A stretch of DNA of 64,000 nucleotides from Gammaproteobacteria bacterium (lineage in GTDB: Bacteria > Pseudomonadota > Gammaproteobacteria > Pseudomonadales > Azotimanducaceae). Location: assembly GCA_026709225.1 (NCBI GenBank), contig JAPOTJ010000032.1:1-64000 (forward strand), in the 5' to 3' direction. This document shows positions 43,238 through 53,163 of this stretch, piece after piece. Numbering within the stretch: the stretch's first letter is position 1; the number at the start of each line of letters is the position of its first letter. The position numbers were made by a program, and so were the translations under genes. The notes below the pieces were generated by a model. That model was not told the DNA's origin. It worked only from the letters and a program-made list of their open reading frames with translations, and did no database searches.

Positions 43238-44112
43238 AACCGCATCCGAGGTTGATAGATTTCAGCGGGCGCGACGCCTTCAAAATGGGTGTCCAACGCA
43301 TCGAGCGTCCATGCGCTGTCCCGCGTGCCAATTGCGAATTCAGACGGATGTGTCCACAGAGCAACCTTGCGCCCATTGCAAGACAGGCACTGCCCATTGA
43401 GATGCCGAGCGCGGTCGCTGACCAGCCACAACAGCGCTGTGGCGACATCTTCAGGTGCTCCAAACCCGATGGCTTGGGGATCGGGCGGAGGCTCGCCGCG
43501 CGCGCGCGCTTGCGCAGCGGCGCGGTCAAACACGACTTGCGTCATGTCGGTTTGCGCCACCGGCCACATGGCGTTGCAGCGGACGTTGATTTTGCCGAAT
43601 TCTTGGACGGCCGTGCGCAGCAGCCCCATCATGCCGGCCTTTGACGCCGCATAGTTACTTTGTCCGAAGCCGCCCGTCAGTCCCGACGCCGAGATGATCT
43701 GCACGATATGACCGCCGCCGGCATCGCTCATGCGCTTGGCGGCGAGCTTGGTGCAGGCCCACGCACCGCGAAGATTGACGGCAATGACCTCATCGAATTC
43801 CTCTGCGCTCATTTTGACAATGGTGCGATCGCGCACGATGCCAGCATTGTTGATAAGCACATCAATGCCGCCGAACGCCTCGACGCAGGTCTCGACAAGC
43901 GCTTCGCAGGTGGACATCCGAGCGACCGAGCCAACGACGGAGACCGATGTGCCGCCAACCGCTTCGATGCGCGCGCTCGTCTCGCCAAGCGCATCCTCGT
44001 CGGTGCCGTTGATGACGACCTCGGCGCCTTCTTTCGCGAGATCAATCGCAAAGGCGCGCCCGAGGCCGCGCGACGACCCGGTGACGACGATTCTCTTGCC
44101 TGCCACTTCCAT
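43234..44112 (-). CDS. short-chain dehydrogenase
   Basis: 292 residues. NAD(P) loop VVTGSSRGLGRAFAIDL, LINNAGIVRDRT, Ser in IISASGLTG and YAASKAGMMGLL. FabG-like, but about 45 residues longer: the C-terminal part (ALWTHPSEFAIGTRDSAWTLDALDTH) resembles the region found in bile-acid or multifunctional-enzyme type 3-hydroxyacyl-CoA dehydrogenases. Shares a 4-nt overlap with cyoE. Confidence 0.88.
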   Translation of the reverse strand: MEVAGKRIVVTGSSRGLGRAFAIDLAKEGAEVVINGTDEDALGETSARIEAVGGTSVSVVGSVARMSTCEALVETCVEAFGGIDVLINNAGIVRDRTIVKMSAEEFDEVIAVNLRGAWACTKLAAKRMSDAGGGHIVQIISASGLTGGFGQSNYAASKAGMMGLLRTAVQEFGKINVRCNAMWPVAQTDMTQVVFDRAAAQARARGEPPPDPQAIGFGAPEDVATALLWLVSDRARHLNGQCLSCNGRKVALWTHPSEFAIGTRDSAWTLDALDTHFEGVAPAEIYQPRMRF

Positions 44113-44190
44113 GCCTATTCAGTCCGTGTCAATGCGCGCTTGACGCACCCCTGCCCATTGAAAGCGCGATTTTGACACAATGCGTGCGGA

Positions 44191-45357
44191 ATGCACTTCC
44201 GGGCGCCGCGCGTGAGTGACTTTGAGGACATACGCCCCTACCACGACGATGAAGTCGGCGGGGTACTTCATCGCCTGCGGTCGTCGCCGGAAATCCTGGC
44301 CGCGCTGATCAAATTCCAGTATCCCGATCTCGCTCGCTGGATCGGCCCGCTGGCGAGAACCTTGGCGCGCTCGAAGCTCAAACTGCACTTTGACGGCATC
44401 GATTCGGTGGCGGCGTTTCAAGAGCGCTTGTCAGGCTATTTCGAGTTCATGGTCAAGACGACGACAGATGGCTTCCGATACACAGGGCTTGACGCCGTGC
44501 CAGATGATGAGCCAACCATCTTCATCTCCAACCACCGCGACATCTCGCTCGACTCGGCGTTCCTCAACTACGCGCTCCATCTTGAGGGCAGGCAGACGCT
44601 GCGCATCGCCATCGGCGACAACCTGTTCTCCAACGCCTCGGCATCCGATCTCATGCGCCTCAACAAAGGCTTTGTCGTGAAGCGCAGCGTCGAAGGCCGC
44701 AAAGCCATGTACGAAGCCATGCGCACGACATCGAACTTTATTCGTGAATCCGTGCAAATGGGCGAATCGGTGTGGATTGCGCAGCGTGCCGGGCGTGCCA
44801 AAGACGGCTTCGACCGCACTGATCCGGCGCTCCTCAAGATGCTGGCACTTGCTTGGCGCGACGAGGGGTTTCAAAACCTGTTGGAACATGTGCGGCTCGT
44901 GCCGGTGTCTATTTCCTACGAACTCGACCCGTGCGACCTCGCCAAGGCGCGGGAACTGTTCATGAAAGATCGCGGTGATGTCCCTTACGTCAAGGAAGAG
45001 GAAGAGGACCTCAAGAGCATCATCATGGGATTGACGGGGCAGAAGGGGCGCGTGCGGTTGACGGTGGGTGCGCCAATTGATCGGGGGATCGAGACCGCGG
45101 AAGATGCAAGCCTCGCGCTCGATCAGCAGATCGTCGCCAATCTGCACGCCTTTCCCACGCACGAGTGGGCGTGGCGCGAAGCACGCGGCGAGGCGCATGG
45201 CATGGAGGTGGGCAACGCCCGGCTCGAAGCGCTCAAGTCGCGCTACTTCAAGGCGCCCGAGGACTGCCGGCGCCTATTGCTCATGCAGTATGCGAACTTG
45301 ATTGAGAACACGCGCGCGATTGCTGCAGACGCTAATACCGATACGCTTCGGGCTTGA
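44191..45357 (+). CDS. glycerolipid acyltransferase (PlsB/PlsC superfamily)
   Basis: 388 residues. The acyltransferase motif is [13 protein letters not shown] (HxxxxD form), followed by [19 protein letters not shown] and [25 protein letters not shown]. The layout resembles glycerol-3-phosphate-type enzymes more than short PlsC. Probably adds acyl chains in phospholipid synthesis. Its 3' end overlaps the convergent ahcY gene by 26 nt. Confidence 0.85.
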   Translation: MHFRAPRVSDFEDIRPYHDDEVGGVLHRLRSSPEILAALIKFQYPDLARWIGPLARTLARSKLKLHFDGIDSVAAFQERLSGYFEFMVKTTTDGFRYTGLDAVPDDEPTIFISNHRDISLDSAFLNYALHLEGRQTLRIAIGDNLFSNASASDLMRLNKGFVVKRSVEGRKAMYEAMRTTSNFIRESVQMGESVWIAQRAGRAKDGFDRTDPALLKMLALAWRDEGFQNLLEHVRLVPVSISYELDPCDLAKARELFMKDRGDVPYVKEEEEDLKSIIMGLTGQKGRVRLTVGAPIDRGIETAEDASLALDQQIVANLHAFPTHEWAWREARGEAHGMEVGNARLEALKSRYFKAPEDCRRLLLMQYANLIENTRAIAADANTDTLRA

Positions 45358-46693
45358 ACGGACCGTCTTCGGCCACATCGATATAGTCCGCCTGTTCTTT
45401 GGTGAGGCGCGTGACAACGCCGCCGAAGCCCTCGACCATGAGCACGGCGACTTCTTCGTCGAGTTTCTTCGGTAGGACGCGCACGCTCACCGGCGCTCGC
45501 TGATTCTCAGGCTGGTCGGCCCACGCTTCTTCAAAGAGGTGCATCTGCGCCAGCACTTGATTCGCAAAAGACCCGTCCATGATGCGTGAGGGATGCCCCA
45601 TGGCGTTGCCGAGGTTCACGAGGCGCCCTTCGGACAGCAGGATCAGGTAGTCGTCTTGGCTATCCGAACGGAACACTTGATGCACCTGCTCCTTGACTTC
45701 CTCGAAGCGCCAATGCTCGCGCATATAGGCGGTGTCGATTTCGTTGTCGAAGTGGCCGATGTTGCAGACGATGGCACCTTTTTTCAGCGCGCCAAGGACG
45801 TTCGAATCGCAGACGCGCACGTTGCCTGTGCAGGTCACCAGCAGGTCCGTTTCGCCGAGCAGCCTCGCATCAAGGTCTTGCGGGCGGCCGGTATTGTGGC
45901 CGTCCCGATAATGCGATACGACCTCGAATCCGTCCATGCACGCTTGCATGGCGCAAATCGGGTCAATCTCGATGACGCGCACGATCATGCCTTCTTGACG
46001 CAGGCTCTGTGCCGAGCCCTTGCCGACATCGCCATAGCCGAACACGAGCGCGCGCTTGCCCGACATGAGCATGTCGGTGGCGCGCTTGATCGCATCGTTG
46101 AGGCCGTGCCGGCAGCCGTATTTGTTGTCGTTCTTCGATTTAGTGACCGAGTCGTTGACGTTGATCGCAGGCACTTTCAGCGTGTCTTGCTCAATCATCT
46201 GCACGAGCCGATGGACGCCCGTTGTGGTTTCTTCGCTGATGCCGTGGATGGTCTCAAGCATCTGCGGGTAGCGGTCGTGGATGATCTCGGTGAGGTCACC
46301 GCCATCATCGAGCAGGAGATTGGCGTTCCAGGGTTCGCCATCTTTCAATATGGTCTGCTCGATGCACCACCAGTATTCTTCTTCGGTTTCGCCCTTCCAA
46401 GCGAACACCGGGATGCCAGCTGCGGCCATGGCCGCGGCCGCATGGTCTTGAGTCGAAAAGATATTGCAGGACGACCAGCGCACGTCGGCGCCGAGCGCAG
46501 TCAGCGTCTCGATAAGGACGGCGGTCTGCACGGTCATGTGGATGCAGCCGATGATACGGGCGCCCGCAAGCGGCTGATGTGTTTCATAGCGACGGCGAAG
46601 CGCCATAAGCGCCGGCATTTCGCGCTCAGCAAGCGTGATCTCGCGCCGCCCGAAGGCCGCAAGTTCGATGTCGGCCACTTTGTAATCGGTCAC
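45332..46693 (-). CDS. ahcY: adenosylhomocysteinase
   Basis: 453 residues. Hydrolyses S-adenosylhomocysteine to adenosine and homocysteine, keeping methylation going. Motifs are [50 protein letters not shown] with the substrate Lys and Cys, and the NAD loop [15 protein letters not shown]; it ends FKPEAYRY as usual. GTG start at 46693. No SAH riboswitch is recognisable in the 46 nt upstream. Confidence 0.97.
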   Translation of the reverse strand: MTDYKVADIELAAFGRREITLAEREMPALMALRRRYETHQPLAGARIIGCIHMTVQTAVLIETLTALGADVRWSSCNIFSTQDHAAAAMAAAGIPVFAWKGETEEEYWWCIEQTILKDGEPWNANLLLDDGGDLTEIIHDRYPQMLETIHGISEETTTGVHRLVQMIEQDTLKVPAINVNDSVTKSKNDNKYGCRHGLNDAIKRATDMLMSGKRALVFGYGDVGKGSAQSLRQEGMIVRVIEIDPICAMQACMDGFEVVSHYRDGHNTGRPQDLDARLLGETDLLVTCTGNVRVCDSNVLGALKKGAIVCNIGHFDNEIDTAYMREHWRFEEVKEQVHQVFRSDSQDDYLILLSEGRLVNLGNAMGHPSRIMDGSFANQVLAQMHLFEEAWADQPENQRAPVSVRVLPKKLDEEVAVLMVEGFGGVVTRLTKEQADYIDVAEDGPFKPEAYRY

Positions 46694-46739
46694 TTGGGTG
46701 CTCTCGCGTGAGAAAAGCGAGGCATCTTACCTGATGCGG

Positions 46740-48314
46740 TCAAAGACGCTCCGCGCCCATCGCAATCACATTGCGCGCTTCGCGTCCGAACACAACGCCA
46801 AGCAGATGAATCGGCTCGCCGCGCTCGCGGTACTTCTCAACATAGCCGCGCTCGCGGATTTGTCGCACGGCGCGACCAACAGCGGCCGCCTCGTCCTCGC
46901 CTTCCCCGGCCATCTTGAACTCAAGCGCGAACACCTGCCCGCCGCGCAGCAGCACCATGTCCGAGCGGCCGTGCGACGTGGATTCTTCAACGCGCAAATC
47001 CACCCCGATGGTGCGGAAGCAGGCGTAGAGGATGCCCGCGTACCACGACTCGTAGCGGGCGAGTTCAGGCTGCGTTTGCCATTGGTAGGGGATGCCAGCG
47101 AAGAGCGTCTGCAGGTGCGCTTTGAAGCCGTCGAAGTCGTTGTCCACCAATAGTTGGCACAAGCTGCGGCTTTGTTCCTTGGTCTCGCGCCCGCGTCCGG
47201 TGACGTAGTGCAGCAGGCCGCTGTTGACGCTGAGGCGCACCTCCTTGTTCGGGTAGTCCAGCCGATACAGTGTTTCGTCATCCCGGCGCTGCTCGCCGGT
47301 GATGGTCAGGTAGCCGGTCTGGAACATCAGCGCGTCGATGCCGATGTTGCCGACATCGAATGTTGAGACGAGGCTCCCCTCCGCGGCCAGCTTTTCGACG
47401 TCGAGCGGGCCCACGCCCTTCTCCATCATCATCTCGAAGAGGAAGGTCGGCGAGCCCGTCTCGAACCAGTGCGGCTTGAATTTGCGCTGCCTCAGCAGCA
47501 GCAGAACGTCAAACGGGTTGTAGACATTCTCGCTGCCCAGCCAGTGGTAGCCGTTGTACCAGTCTCGAATCTCGTCACGATCAAGTCCTTCGAGTTCGGG
47601 CGCGAATACCGCGTCAAGATCGCCATCGGTGTAGCCACAAATAGTTGCGAACCTTGGGTCCACGCTGATGTCCTCCAGGTTGTTCAGCCCGGAGAACAAG
47701 CTCACTTTCGAAAACATGCTGATGCCTGTGACGAACACGAAGCGGAGGTGGTCGGCGCAGCCTTTGAGGATGCCGTAGAAACCCCGCAGATGGTCGCGGT
47801 TGGCCGTGGCGAGCTCCGGATTTGTGAGCACATCGAGGATCGGCTTGTCGTATTCGTCCACAAGCACGACGACTTGCCGGCCTGTTTCCTGATGCAGCAG
47901 GTCCAGCAGGTTGCGCAAGCGATTCGCGCCTGTCACACCACTGTGCGCCGTGATCCCCGCATTGCGCTCGATGATGCCGAGCTGCCCGGCGATGTCCTCT
48001 TCAAGCTCCCCCGGCTCGTTGTACTTGCCATCGAAGCTGAAGCGCACGACCGGGTGCGGCGCGTCCCAGTCCCAGCGGTCGTGGATGTGCAGCCCTTCAA
48101 ACAACGGCTCGTTGCAGGCAAAGAGCTCACGTAGGGTGTCAAGCAGCAGGCTCTTGCCGAAGCGGCGTGGGCGGGAGAGGAAGTAGTGTCGCCCCTGACG
48201 AACAAGCTGTTCGATCAAGGCGGTCTTGTCAACGTAGTAGCAATTGTCCTCCTTAAGCGTCCGGAAGGACTGTATTCCGATGGGGAGGTTCTGGCGCTGC
48301 ATGGGCAAATTCAT
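46740..48314 (-). CDS. AAA-ATPase-like / PD-(D/E)XK nuclease protein, copy A
   Basis: 524 residues. The N-terminal AAA-like domain (PF09820 type) begins LPIGIQSFRTLKEDNCYYVDKT, with FLSRPRRFGKSLLLDTLREL as Walker A and VVVLVDEYDKPILD as Walker B. The C-terminal nuclease-like domain (PF08011 type) has SDMVLLRGGQVFALEFKMAG, giving the D-ExK signature. Such proteins are multicopy in many genomes and of unknown role. A second copy lies 1,674 bp away in the same direction. The upstream ATG 48314 has GGATG in front; an ATG at 48302 matches the start of copy B. Confidence 0.9.
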   Translation of the reverse strand: MNLPMQRQNLPIGIQSFRTLKEDNCYYVDKTALIEQLVRQGRHYFLSRPRRFGKSLLLDTLRELFACNEPLFEGLHIHDRWDWDAPHPVVRFSFDGKYNEPGELEEDIAGQLGIIERNAGITAHSGVTGANRLRNLLDLLHQETGRQVVVLVDEYDKPILDVLTNPELATANRDHLRGFYGILKGCADHLRFVFVTGISMFSKVSLFSGLNNLEDISVDPRFATICGYTDGDLDAVFAPELEGLDRDEIRDWYNGYHWLGSENVYNPFDVLLLLRQRKFKPHWFETGSPTFLFEMMMEKGVGPLDVEKLAAEGSLVSTFDVGNIGIDALMFQTGYLTITGEQRRDDETLYRLDYPNKEVRLSVNSGLLHYVTGRGRETKEQSRSLCQLLVDNDFDGFKAHLQTLFAGIPYQWQTQPELARYESWYAGILYACFRTIGVDLRVEESTSHGRSDMVLLRGGQVFALEFKMAGEGEDEAAAVGRAVRQIRERGYVEKYRERGEPIHLLGVVFGREARNVIAMGAERL

Positions 48315-48413
48315 GCGAAGACATCCAAAATCATATCACGCAAGGGCGTTCAAACGCCTTTGAATAAACTAAAGGCGGAAGGTGAATCGAGAGGTCAACG
48401 CGACGAAGGGATC

Positions 48414-49976
48414 TCAAAGACGCTCCGCGCCCATCGCAATCACATTGCGCGCTTCGCGTCCGAACACAACGCCAAGCAGATGAATCGGCTCGCCGCGCTC
48501 GCGGTACTTCTCAACATAGCCGCGCTCGCGGATTTGTCGCACGGCGCGACCAACAGCGGCCGCCTCGTCCTCGCCTTCCCCGGCCATCTTGAACTCAAGC
48601 GCGAACACCTGCCCGCCGCGCAGCAGCACCATGTCCGAGCGGCCGTGCGACGTGGATTCTTCAACGCGCAAATCCACCCCGATGGTGCGGAAGCAGGCGT
48701 AGAGGATGCCCGCGTACCACGACTCGTAGCGGGCGAGTTCAGGCTGCGTTTGCCATTGGTAGGGGATGCCAGCGAAGAGCGTCTGCAGGTGCGCTTTGAA
48801 GCCGTCGAAGTCGTTGTCCACCAATAGTTGGCACAAGCTGCGGCTTTGTTCCTTGGTCTCGCGCCCGCGTCCGGTGACGTAGTGCAGCAGGCCGCTGTTG
48901 ACGCTGAGGCGCACCTCCTTGTTCGGGTAGTCCAGCCGATACAGTGTTTCGTCATCCCGGCGCTGCTCGCCGGTGATGGTCAGGTAGCCGGTCTGGAACA
49001 TCAGCGCGTCGATGCCGATGTTGCCGACATCGAATGTTGAGACGAGGCTCCCCTCCGCGGCCAGCTTTTCGACATCGAGCGGGCCCACGCCCTTCTCCAT
49101 CATCACCTCGAAGAGGAAGGTCGGCGAGCCTGTCTCGAACCAGTGCGGCTCGAATTTGCGCCTGTCAAGGAGCAGCAGCACGTCGTAGGGGTTGTAGACC
49201 TTCTCAGTCCCAAGCCAGTTGTAGCCGTTGTACCAGTCTCGAATCTGGTCACGGTCGAGTCCTTCGAGCTCTGGCGCGAACACTGTGTCGAGGTCGCCGT
49301 CGGTATAGCCGCAGACGGTCGCGAATCTCGCATCCACGCTGATGTCCTTGAGGTTGTTCAGTCCGGAGAACAGGTTTACTTTTGAAAACATGCTGACACC
49401 CGTGACCATGACGAAGCGGAGGTGGTCGGCGCAGCCTTTGAGGATGCCGTAGAAACCCCGCAGATGGTCGCGGTTGGCCGTGGCGAGCTCCGGATTTGTG
49501 AGCACATCGAGGATCGGCTTGTCGTATTCGTCCACAAGCACGACGACTTGCCGGCCTGTTTCCTGATGCAGCAGGTCCAGCAGGTTGCGCAAGCGATTCG
49601 CGCCTGTCACACCACTGTGCGCCGTGATCCCCGCATTGCGCTCGATGATGCCGAGCTGCCCGGCGATGTCCTCTTCAAGCTCCCCCGGCTCGTTGTACTT
49701 GCCATCGAAGCTGAAGCGCACGACCGGGTGCGGCGCGTTCCAGTCCCATCGGTCGTGGATGTGCAGCCCTTCAAACAACGGCTCGTTGCAGGCAAAGAGC
49801 TCGCGCAGGGTGTCAAGCAGCAGGCTCTTGCCGAAGCGGCGTGGACGGGAGAGGAAGTAGTGTCGCCCCTGACGAACAAGCTGTTCGATCAAGGCGGTTT
49901 TGTCAACGTAGTAGCAGTTGTCCTCCCTGAGCGTCCGGAAGGACTGAATGCCGATGGGGAGATTCTGGCGCTGCAC
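48414..49976 (-). CDS. AAA-ATPase-like / PD-(D/E)XK nuclease protein, copy B
   Basis: 520 residues starting at GTG 49976 (MQRQNLPIG). Domain layout and motifs equal those of copy A. The first 180 or so residues and the last 210 are almost identical between the copies, while residues about 190-305 differ at many places (for example YNWLGTEKVYNPYDVLLLLD against YHWLGSENVYNPFDVLLLLR). That mosaic pattern suggests gene conversion between tandem copies. Confidence 0.9.
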   Translation of the reverse strand: MQRQNLPIGIQSFRTLREDNCYYVDKTALIEQLVRQGRHYFLSRPRRFGKSLLLDTLRELFACNEPLFEGLHIHDRWDWNAPHPVVRFSFDGKYNEPGELEEDIAGQLGIIERNAGITAHSGVTGANRLRNLLDLLHQETGRQVVVLVDEYDKPILDVLTNPELATANRDHLRGFYGILKGCADHLRFVMVTGVSMFSKVNLFSGLNNLKDISVDARFATVCGYTDGDLDTVFAPELEGLDRDQIRDWYNGYNWLGTEKVYNPYDVLLLLDRRKFEPHWFETGSPTFLFEVMMEKGVGPLDVEKLAAEGSLVSTFDVGNIGIDALMFQTGYLTITGEQRRDDETLYRLDYPNKEVRLSVNSGLLHYVTGRGRETKEQSRSLCQLLVDNDFDGFKAHLQTLFAGIPYQWQTQPELARYESWYAGILYACFRTIGVDLRVEESTSHGRSDMVLLRGGQVFALEFKMAGEGEDEAAAVGRAVRQIRERGYVEKYRERGEPIHLLGVVFGREARNVIAMGAERL

Positions 49977-50046
49977 GTGTGGACGGCATGCTGAAAGACG
50001 CTTCTGATCATATCATGGAATGAGACCGCCGCATATCGACATAAAC

Positions 50047-50874
50047 TTACGTACTTGGCGCTGTCGATGGCCCGGATCGTCGCCTCAGCCACTCAACGGT
50101 AAGCAGTGTCAGCACCGAAAAGACGATCAGGAACACCGCCACCGCAAGCAGTGTCGGACTGATCTGCTCGCGAATGCCAGCCCACATCTGGCGCGGAATT
50201 GTGCGTTGCTCGATGCCGCCCATGAACAGCACGACGACGACCTCATCGAAGGAGGCTGCGAACGCGAAAAGACCGCCCGAGAAAATCCCTGGCGAGATCA
50301 GCGGCAGCTGCACGCGGAAAAAACTGCGAAGCGGCCCGGCGCCGAGGCTCGCGGCGGCGCGCATCAGTGTCGGATCAAACCCCGTGAGAGTTGCCGTCAC
50401 GGTGATGACCACAAAGGGCGCGCCAAGCGCGGTGTGTGCCAATATCAATCCGATATGGCTCTGCGCGAGGCCAATACTCGAATAAAAGAAAAACACGCCG
50501 ACGGCAATGATGATCACCGGCGTGACCATAGGCGAGATGAGAATACTCATGATGAGCGTGCGGCCGGGCATTGCTGGGCTCGCAAGGCCGAGCGCCGCAA
50601 GCGTGCCGAGCACGGTGGCAAGAACGGTCGCCGCCGCTCCGATGATGAGGCTGTTCGCGAGCGCAAGGCCCCACTGACCGTCCTCCACGAGCGCCTCGTA
50701 CCAGCGCAGTGAATAGGCGTCGGCATCGAAGCGCAGCATGCCCTCGGTGAAGGTGAAGTAGGGCTCGGCGTTGAAGCTTAGCGGGATGATCACTAGGATT
50801 GGCGCGACGAGAAAAAAGAACGCGAACGCGCAGTAAGCGTTGAAGCCGAGTCGTCCCAGACGGCGGACGTTCAC
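50047..50874 (-). CDS. potC: polyamine-type ABC transporter permease (PotC)
   Basis: 275 residues from GTG 50874, 5 nt after potB. Six membrane segments. The EAA loop is RAAASLGAGPLRSFFRVQLPLISPG, and LSFNAEPYFTFTEGMLRFDAD is typical of PotC-like proteins. Together with PotB forms the inner-membrane channel. Substrate by family: spermidine/putrescine or a related amine. Confidence 0.88.
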   Translation of the reverse strand: MNVRRLGRLGFNAYCAFAFFFLVAPILVIIPLSFNAEPYFTFTEGMLRFDADAYSLRWYEALVEDGQWGLALANSLIIGAAATVLATVLGTLAALGLASPAMPGRTLIMSILISPMVTPVIIIAVGVFFFYSSIGLAQSHIGLILAHTALGAPFVVITVTATLTGFDPTLMRAAASLGAGPLRSFFRVQLPLISPGIFSGGLFAFAASFDEVVVVLFMGGIEQRTIPRQMWAGIREQISPTLLAVAVFLIVFSVLTLLTVEWLRRRSGPSTAPST

Positions 50875-50879
50875 TATAC

Positions 50880-52067
50880 TTAACCCAGCCTCATGCGGTC
50901 GATACCGACCAGACGATTGAAGGCCAGGTACAGGACGATGATCGCAGCTAATAGAATGCTGCTGAGCGCCGCCGCGAGCCCCCAATTGAGCGACGTCTGC
51001 ACATGGTAGGCGATCATGTTGGAAATAAGCTGTCCGCTGCTGCCGCCGACAAGGGCTGGCGTAATGTAGTAGCCAATCGAAAGAATGAACACCAGCAAAG
51101 CGCCAGCGCCGACCCCCGGCAAGGTCTGCGGAAAATAGACGCGAACAAAGCCTTGCATGGGGCTCGCCCCGAGCGAAGCGCTGGCGCGAAGCTGATTCTC
51201 TGGAATCGAGCGCATGACCGAGTACAGCGGCAGCACCATGAAGGGCAGCAGCACATGCGTCATGGCGACAAAGGTGCCGGTCATGTTGTAGATCATTTCG
51301 AGGCGGGTATCGTCGCCAAGCAGCCCGAAAGACACGAGCACATCGTTGATCACGCCTTGGCGCTGCAGGAGCACGATCCAAGCCGTCGTGCGCACAAGGA
51401 GCGAGGTCCAAAACGGAACGAGCACCAGCAGCAGGAGCAGATTGCGGCGACGCGGCGGCGAATCTGCGATCAGCATGGCGATCGGATAGCCAATTACGAA
51501 ACAGAGCAGCGTGACGAAGAAACTGACAACAAGCGTGCGCCACAAGAGCGGCATGTACACGCGCTCTTGCTCAGGCCGAGCGCCGATGCTGCCGTCAGGC
51601 CGCTGCTCCAAGTCGAGCGCTTGCAGATAATGGCGCAGCGAGAATTTGGTGGCGGCTTGTTTGATCACCCGCCAAGTCTGCGGATCGGCCCAGCCTTCAT
51701 CAATCCCGGCGAGGGTCTCGCGCCAAGTGCCTGCAAATTCCGCTCGAGGAACCCGCTGCGCTGTTGCGGCGATGAATATTCTCATGCCAGGTCGCAGGCG
51801 GTTGGCCGCGCCTGAAAGCCGCAGAAGGGTTCGATCCGCGCGCGCGCTCGGCAATTCCTTGGCGATCGTGGCAAAGGCGGCTTCCGGAGGCAAGCCGTGC
51901 CCGTCCCACGTATCGAGCACGGACATGGTCTCAGGAATGACATCGTGGACGCGCGTCTCATAGGCGCTTTTGCTCAAGAGCGACGCCAAAGGCGCGACGA
52001 ACGTCACACCGACAAATGCAAGGAGCGGCAGCACCAACGCAAGCGAGATGAGCCGTGCACGCGGCAT
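50880..52067 (-). CDS. potB: polyamine-type ABC transporter permease (PotB)
   Basis: 395 residues. After the first membrane helix comes an extra periplasmic region of about 140 residues (30-170) before the remaining five helices, a variant seen in some PotB relatives. The EAA loop is RASASLGASPMQGFVRVYFPQTLPG. Second of the four-gene transporter operon's permeases in reading order. Confidence 0.88.
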   Translation of the reverse strand: MPRARLISLALVLPLLAFVGVTFVAPLASLLSKSAYETRVHDVIPETMSVLDTWDGHGLPPEAAFATIAKELPSARADRTLLRLSGAANRLRPGMRIFIAATAQRVPRAEFAGTWRETLAGIDEGWADPQTWRVIKQAATKFSLRHYLQALDLEQRPDGSIGARPEQERVYMPLLWRTLVVSFFVTLLCFVIGYPIAMLIADSPPRRRNLLLLLVLVPFWTSLLVRTTAWIVLLQRQGVINDVLVSFGLLGDDTRLEMIYNMTGTFVAMTHVLLPFMVLPLYSVMRSIPENQLRASASLGASPMQGFVRVYFPQTLPGVGAGALLVFILSIGYYITPALVGGSSGQLISNMIAYHVQTSLNWGLAAALSSILLAAIIVLYLAFNRLVGIDRMRLG

Positions 52068-52073
52068 TTATTC

Positions 52074-53162
52074 TTAGCGCGCCAGCCAAGCGCTGAAGCG
52101 CTCGTTCAATTCTTCGCGATGCTCAGACCACCAACGCCAATCGCTCTTCAGCGCGCGCCGCGTGTTTTCCGGCGAGGCCGGCATATGCGGATGCATGTCG
52201 ATGCCGGTATCGACATGGTTTCCCACCAGCGCCCCCGCCGACAATCTGACTGGGCTGTACGAGATGTACTTGCTGATATTGGCTTGGGATTGCGGACGAT
52301 TGGCGAAGTGCACGAAGGCGAGCGCGGCTTCGAAGCGCGGCGTGCCAGCGACAATCCCGAGCGGGCCGCCGAAGGACAGAAGCTGGCCGTCCCAGACGAC
52401 GACGAATGGCTGCGCCTCGAGTATCTGCGCGTTGAACACGCGCCCGTTGTAGGCGGTGCTCATCACCACTTCACCGTCGGCGAGCATTTGCGGAGGCTGT
52501 GCGCCTGCTTCCCACCAAACGACATCGTTCTTGATGGTGTCGAGTTTGGCAAACGCACGATCAAGGCCTTCCGCTGTGTCGAGTGTTGCGTAGACCTCGC
52601 CGAGCGGCACGCCATCGGCCATGAGCGCGAATTCAAGATTGGCGAAGGGCACTCGTCTCATGCCGCGCCGGCCGGGGAACGTGTCGAGATCGAAGAAATC
52701 CTCAATGCTGCTCGGTGCGTGCTCGCCCACATATCTGCTGTTGTAGGCATAGATGGTGGAATAGTAGAGCCCTGCAGGGCCGCATTCGGTGAGGGTGTTC
52801 GCGGGGTAGTCTTGTTGCGCAGGTTCGCCGCCGACTCCATCCGGCATTGCATTCAAGTCAACAAGCTCGATGATGCCTTCGTTGCAGGCGAGTTCGGCGT
52901 CCGGCATCTCAAGATCGACCACATCCCAGAAGACGTTGCCAGCATCGACTTGCGCGCGAATCTGGGCGAGGCCGCCGTTGTAATCCTCGAGCCGCACCTC
53001 GATGCCGGTTTCCTTGGTGAACGCTTGGTGATAGGCGAGAACGCTCGCGCGCGCATAGGAGCCGCCGAAGGAGACGACGGTGATGGATTCAGTGTGGTCC
53101 GATGAACAGGAGAGTGACGCGAGGCAGGCGAGTGCCAGAACTATTCGATTGCACGTTCGCAT
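52074..53162 (-). CDS. potD: polyamine-type substrate-binding lipoprotein (PotD)
   Basis: 362 residues. A lipoprotein signal (VLALACLASLSCSS) anchors it in the membrane. The mature protein begins ITVVSFGGSYARASVLAYHQAF and has DVVDLEMPDAELACNEG and GRRGMRRVPFANLEFAL, as in PotD/PotF relatives. It starts 1 nt after the ATPase gene's stop. Confidence 0.88.
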   Translation of the reverse strand: MRTCNRIVLALACLASLSCSSDHTESITVVSFGGSYARASVLAYHQAFTKETGIEVRLEDYNGGLAQIRAQVDAGNVFWDVVDLEMPDAELACNEGIIELVDLNAMPDGVGGEPAQQDYPANTLTECGPAGLYYSTIYAYNSRYVGEHAPSSIEDFFDLDTFPGRRGMRRVPFANLEFALMADGVPLGEVYATLDTAEGLDRAFAKLDTIKNDVVWWEAGAQPPQMLADGEVVMSTAYNGRVFNAQILEAQPFVVVWDGQLLSFGGPLGIVAGTPRFEAALAFVHFANRPQSQANISKYISYSPVRLSAGALVGNHVDTGIDMHPHMPASPENTRRALKSDWRWWSEHREELNERFSAWLAR

Positions 53163-53163
53163 G

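Noticed and set aside
45593..46711. Long plus-strand frame opposite ahcY
   Set aside because: Shadow of a very well conserved gene; no independent start site or family features.
46694..46739. SAH riboswitch upstream of ahcY
   Set aside because: Only 46 nt are available and the conserved SAH-riboswitch segments are not seen.
46740..49976. Insertion sequence or transposase for the tandem pair
   Set aside because: No terminal repeats or target duplications are seen and the domains are AAA-like plus PD-(D/E)XK, not a DDE or serine/tyrosine transposase.
51897..53105. Long plus-strand frame opposite potD/potB
   Set aside because: Composition is that of an antisense shadow and the minus-strand genes form a complete transporter operon.
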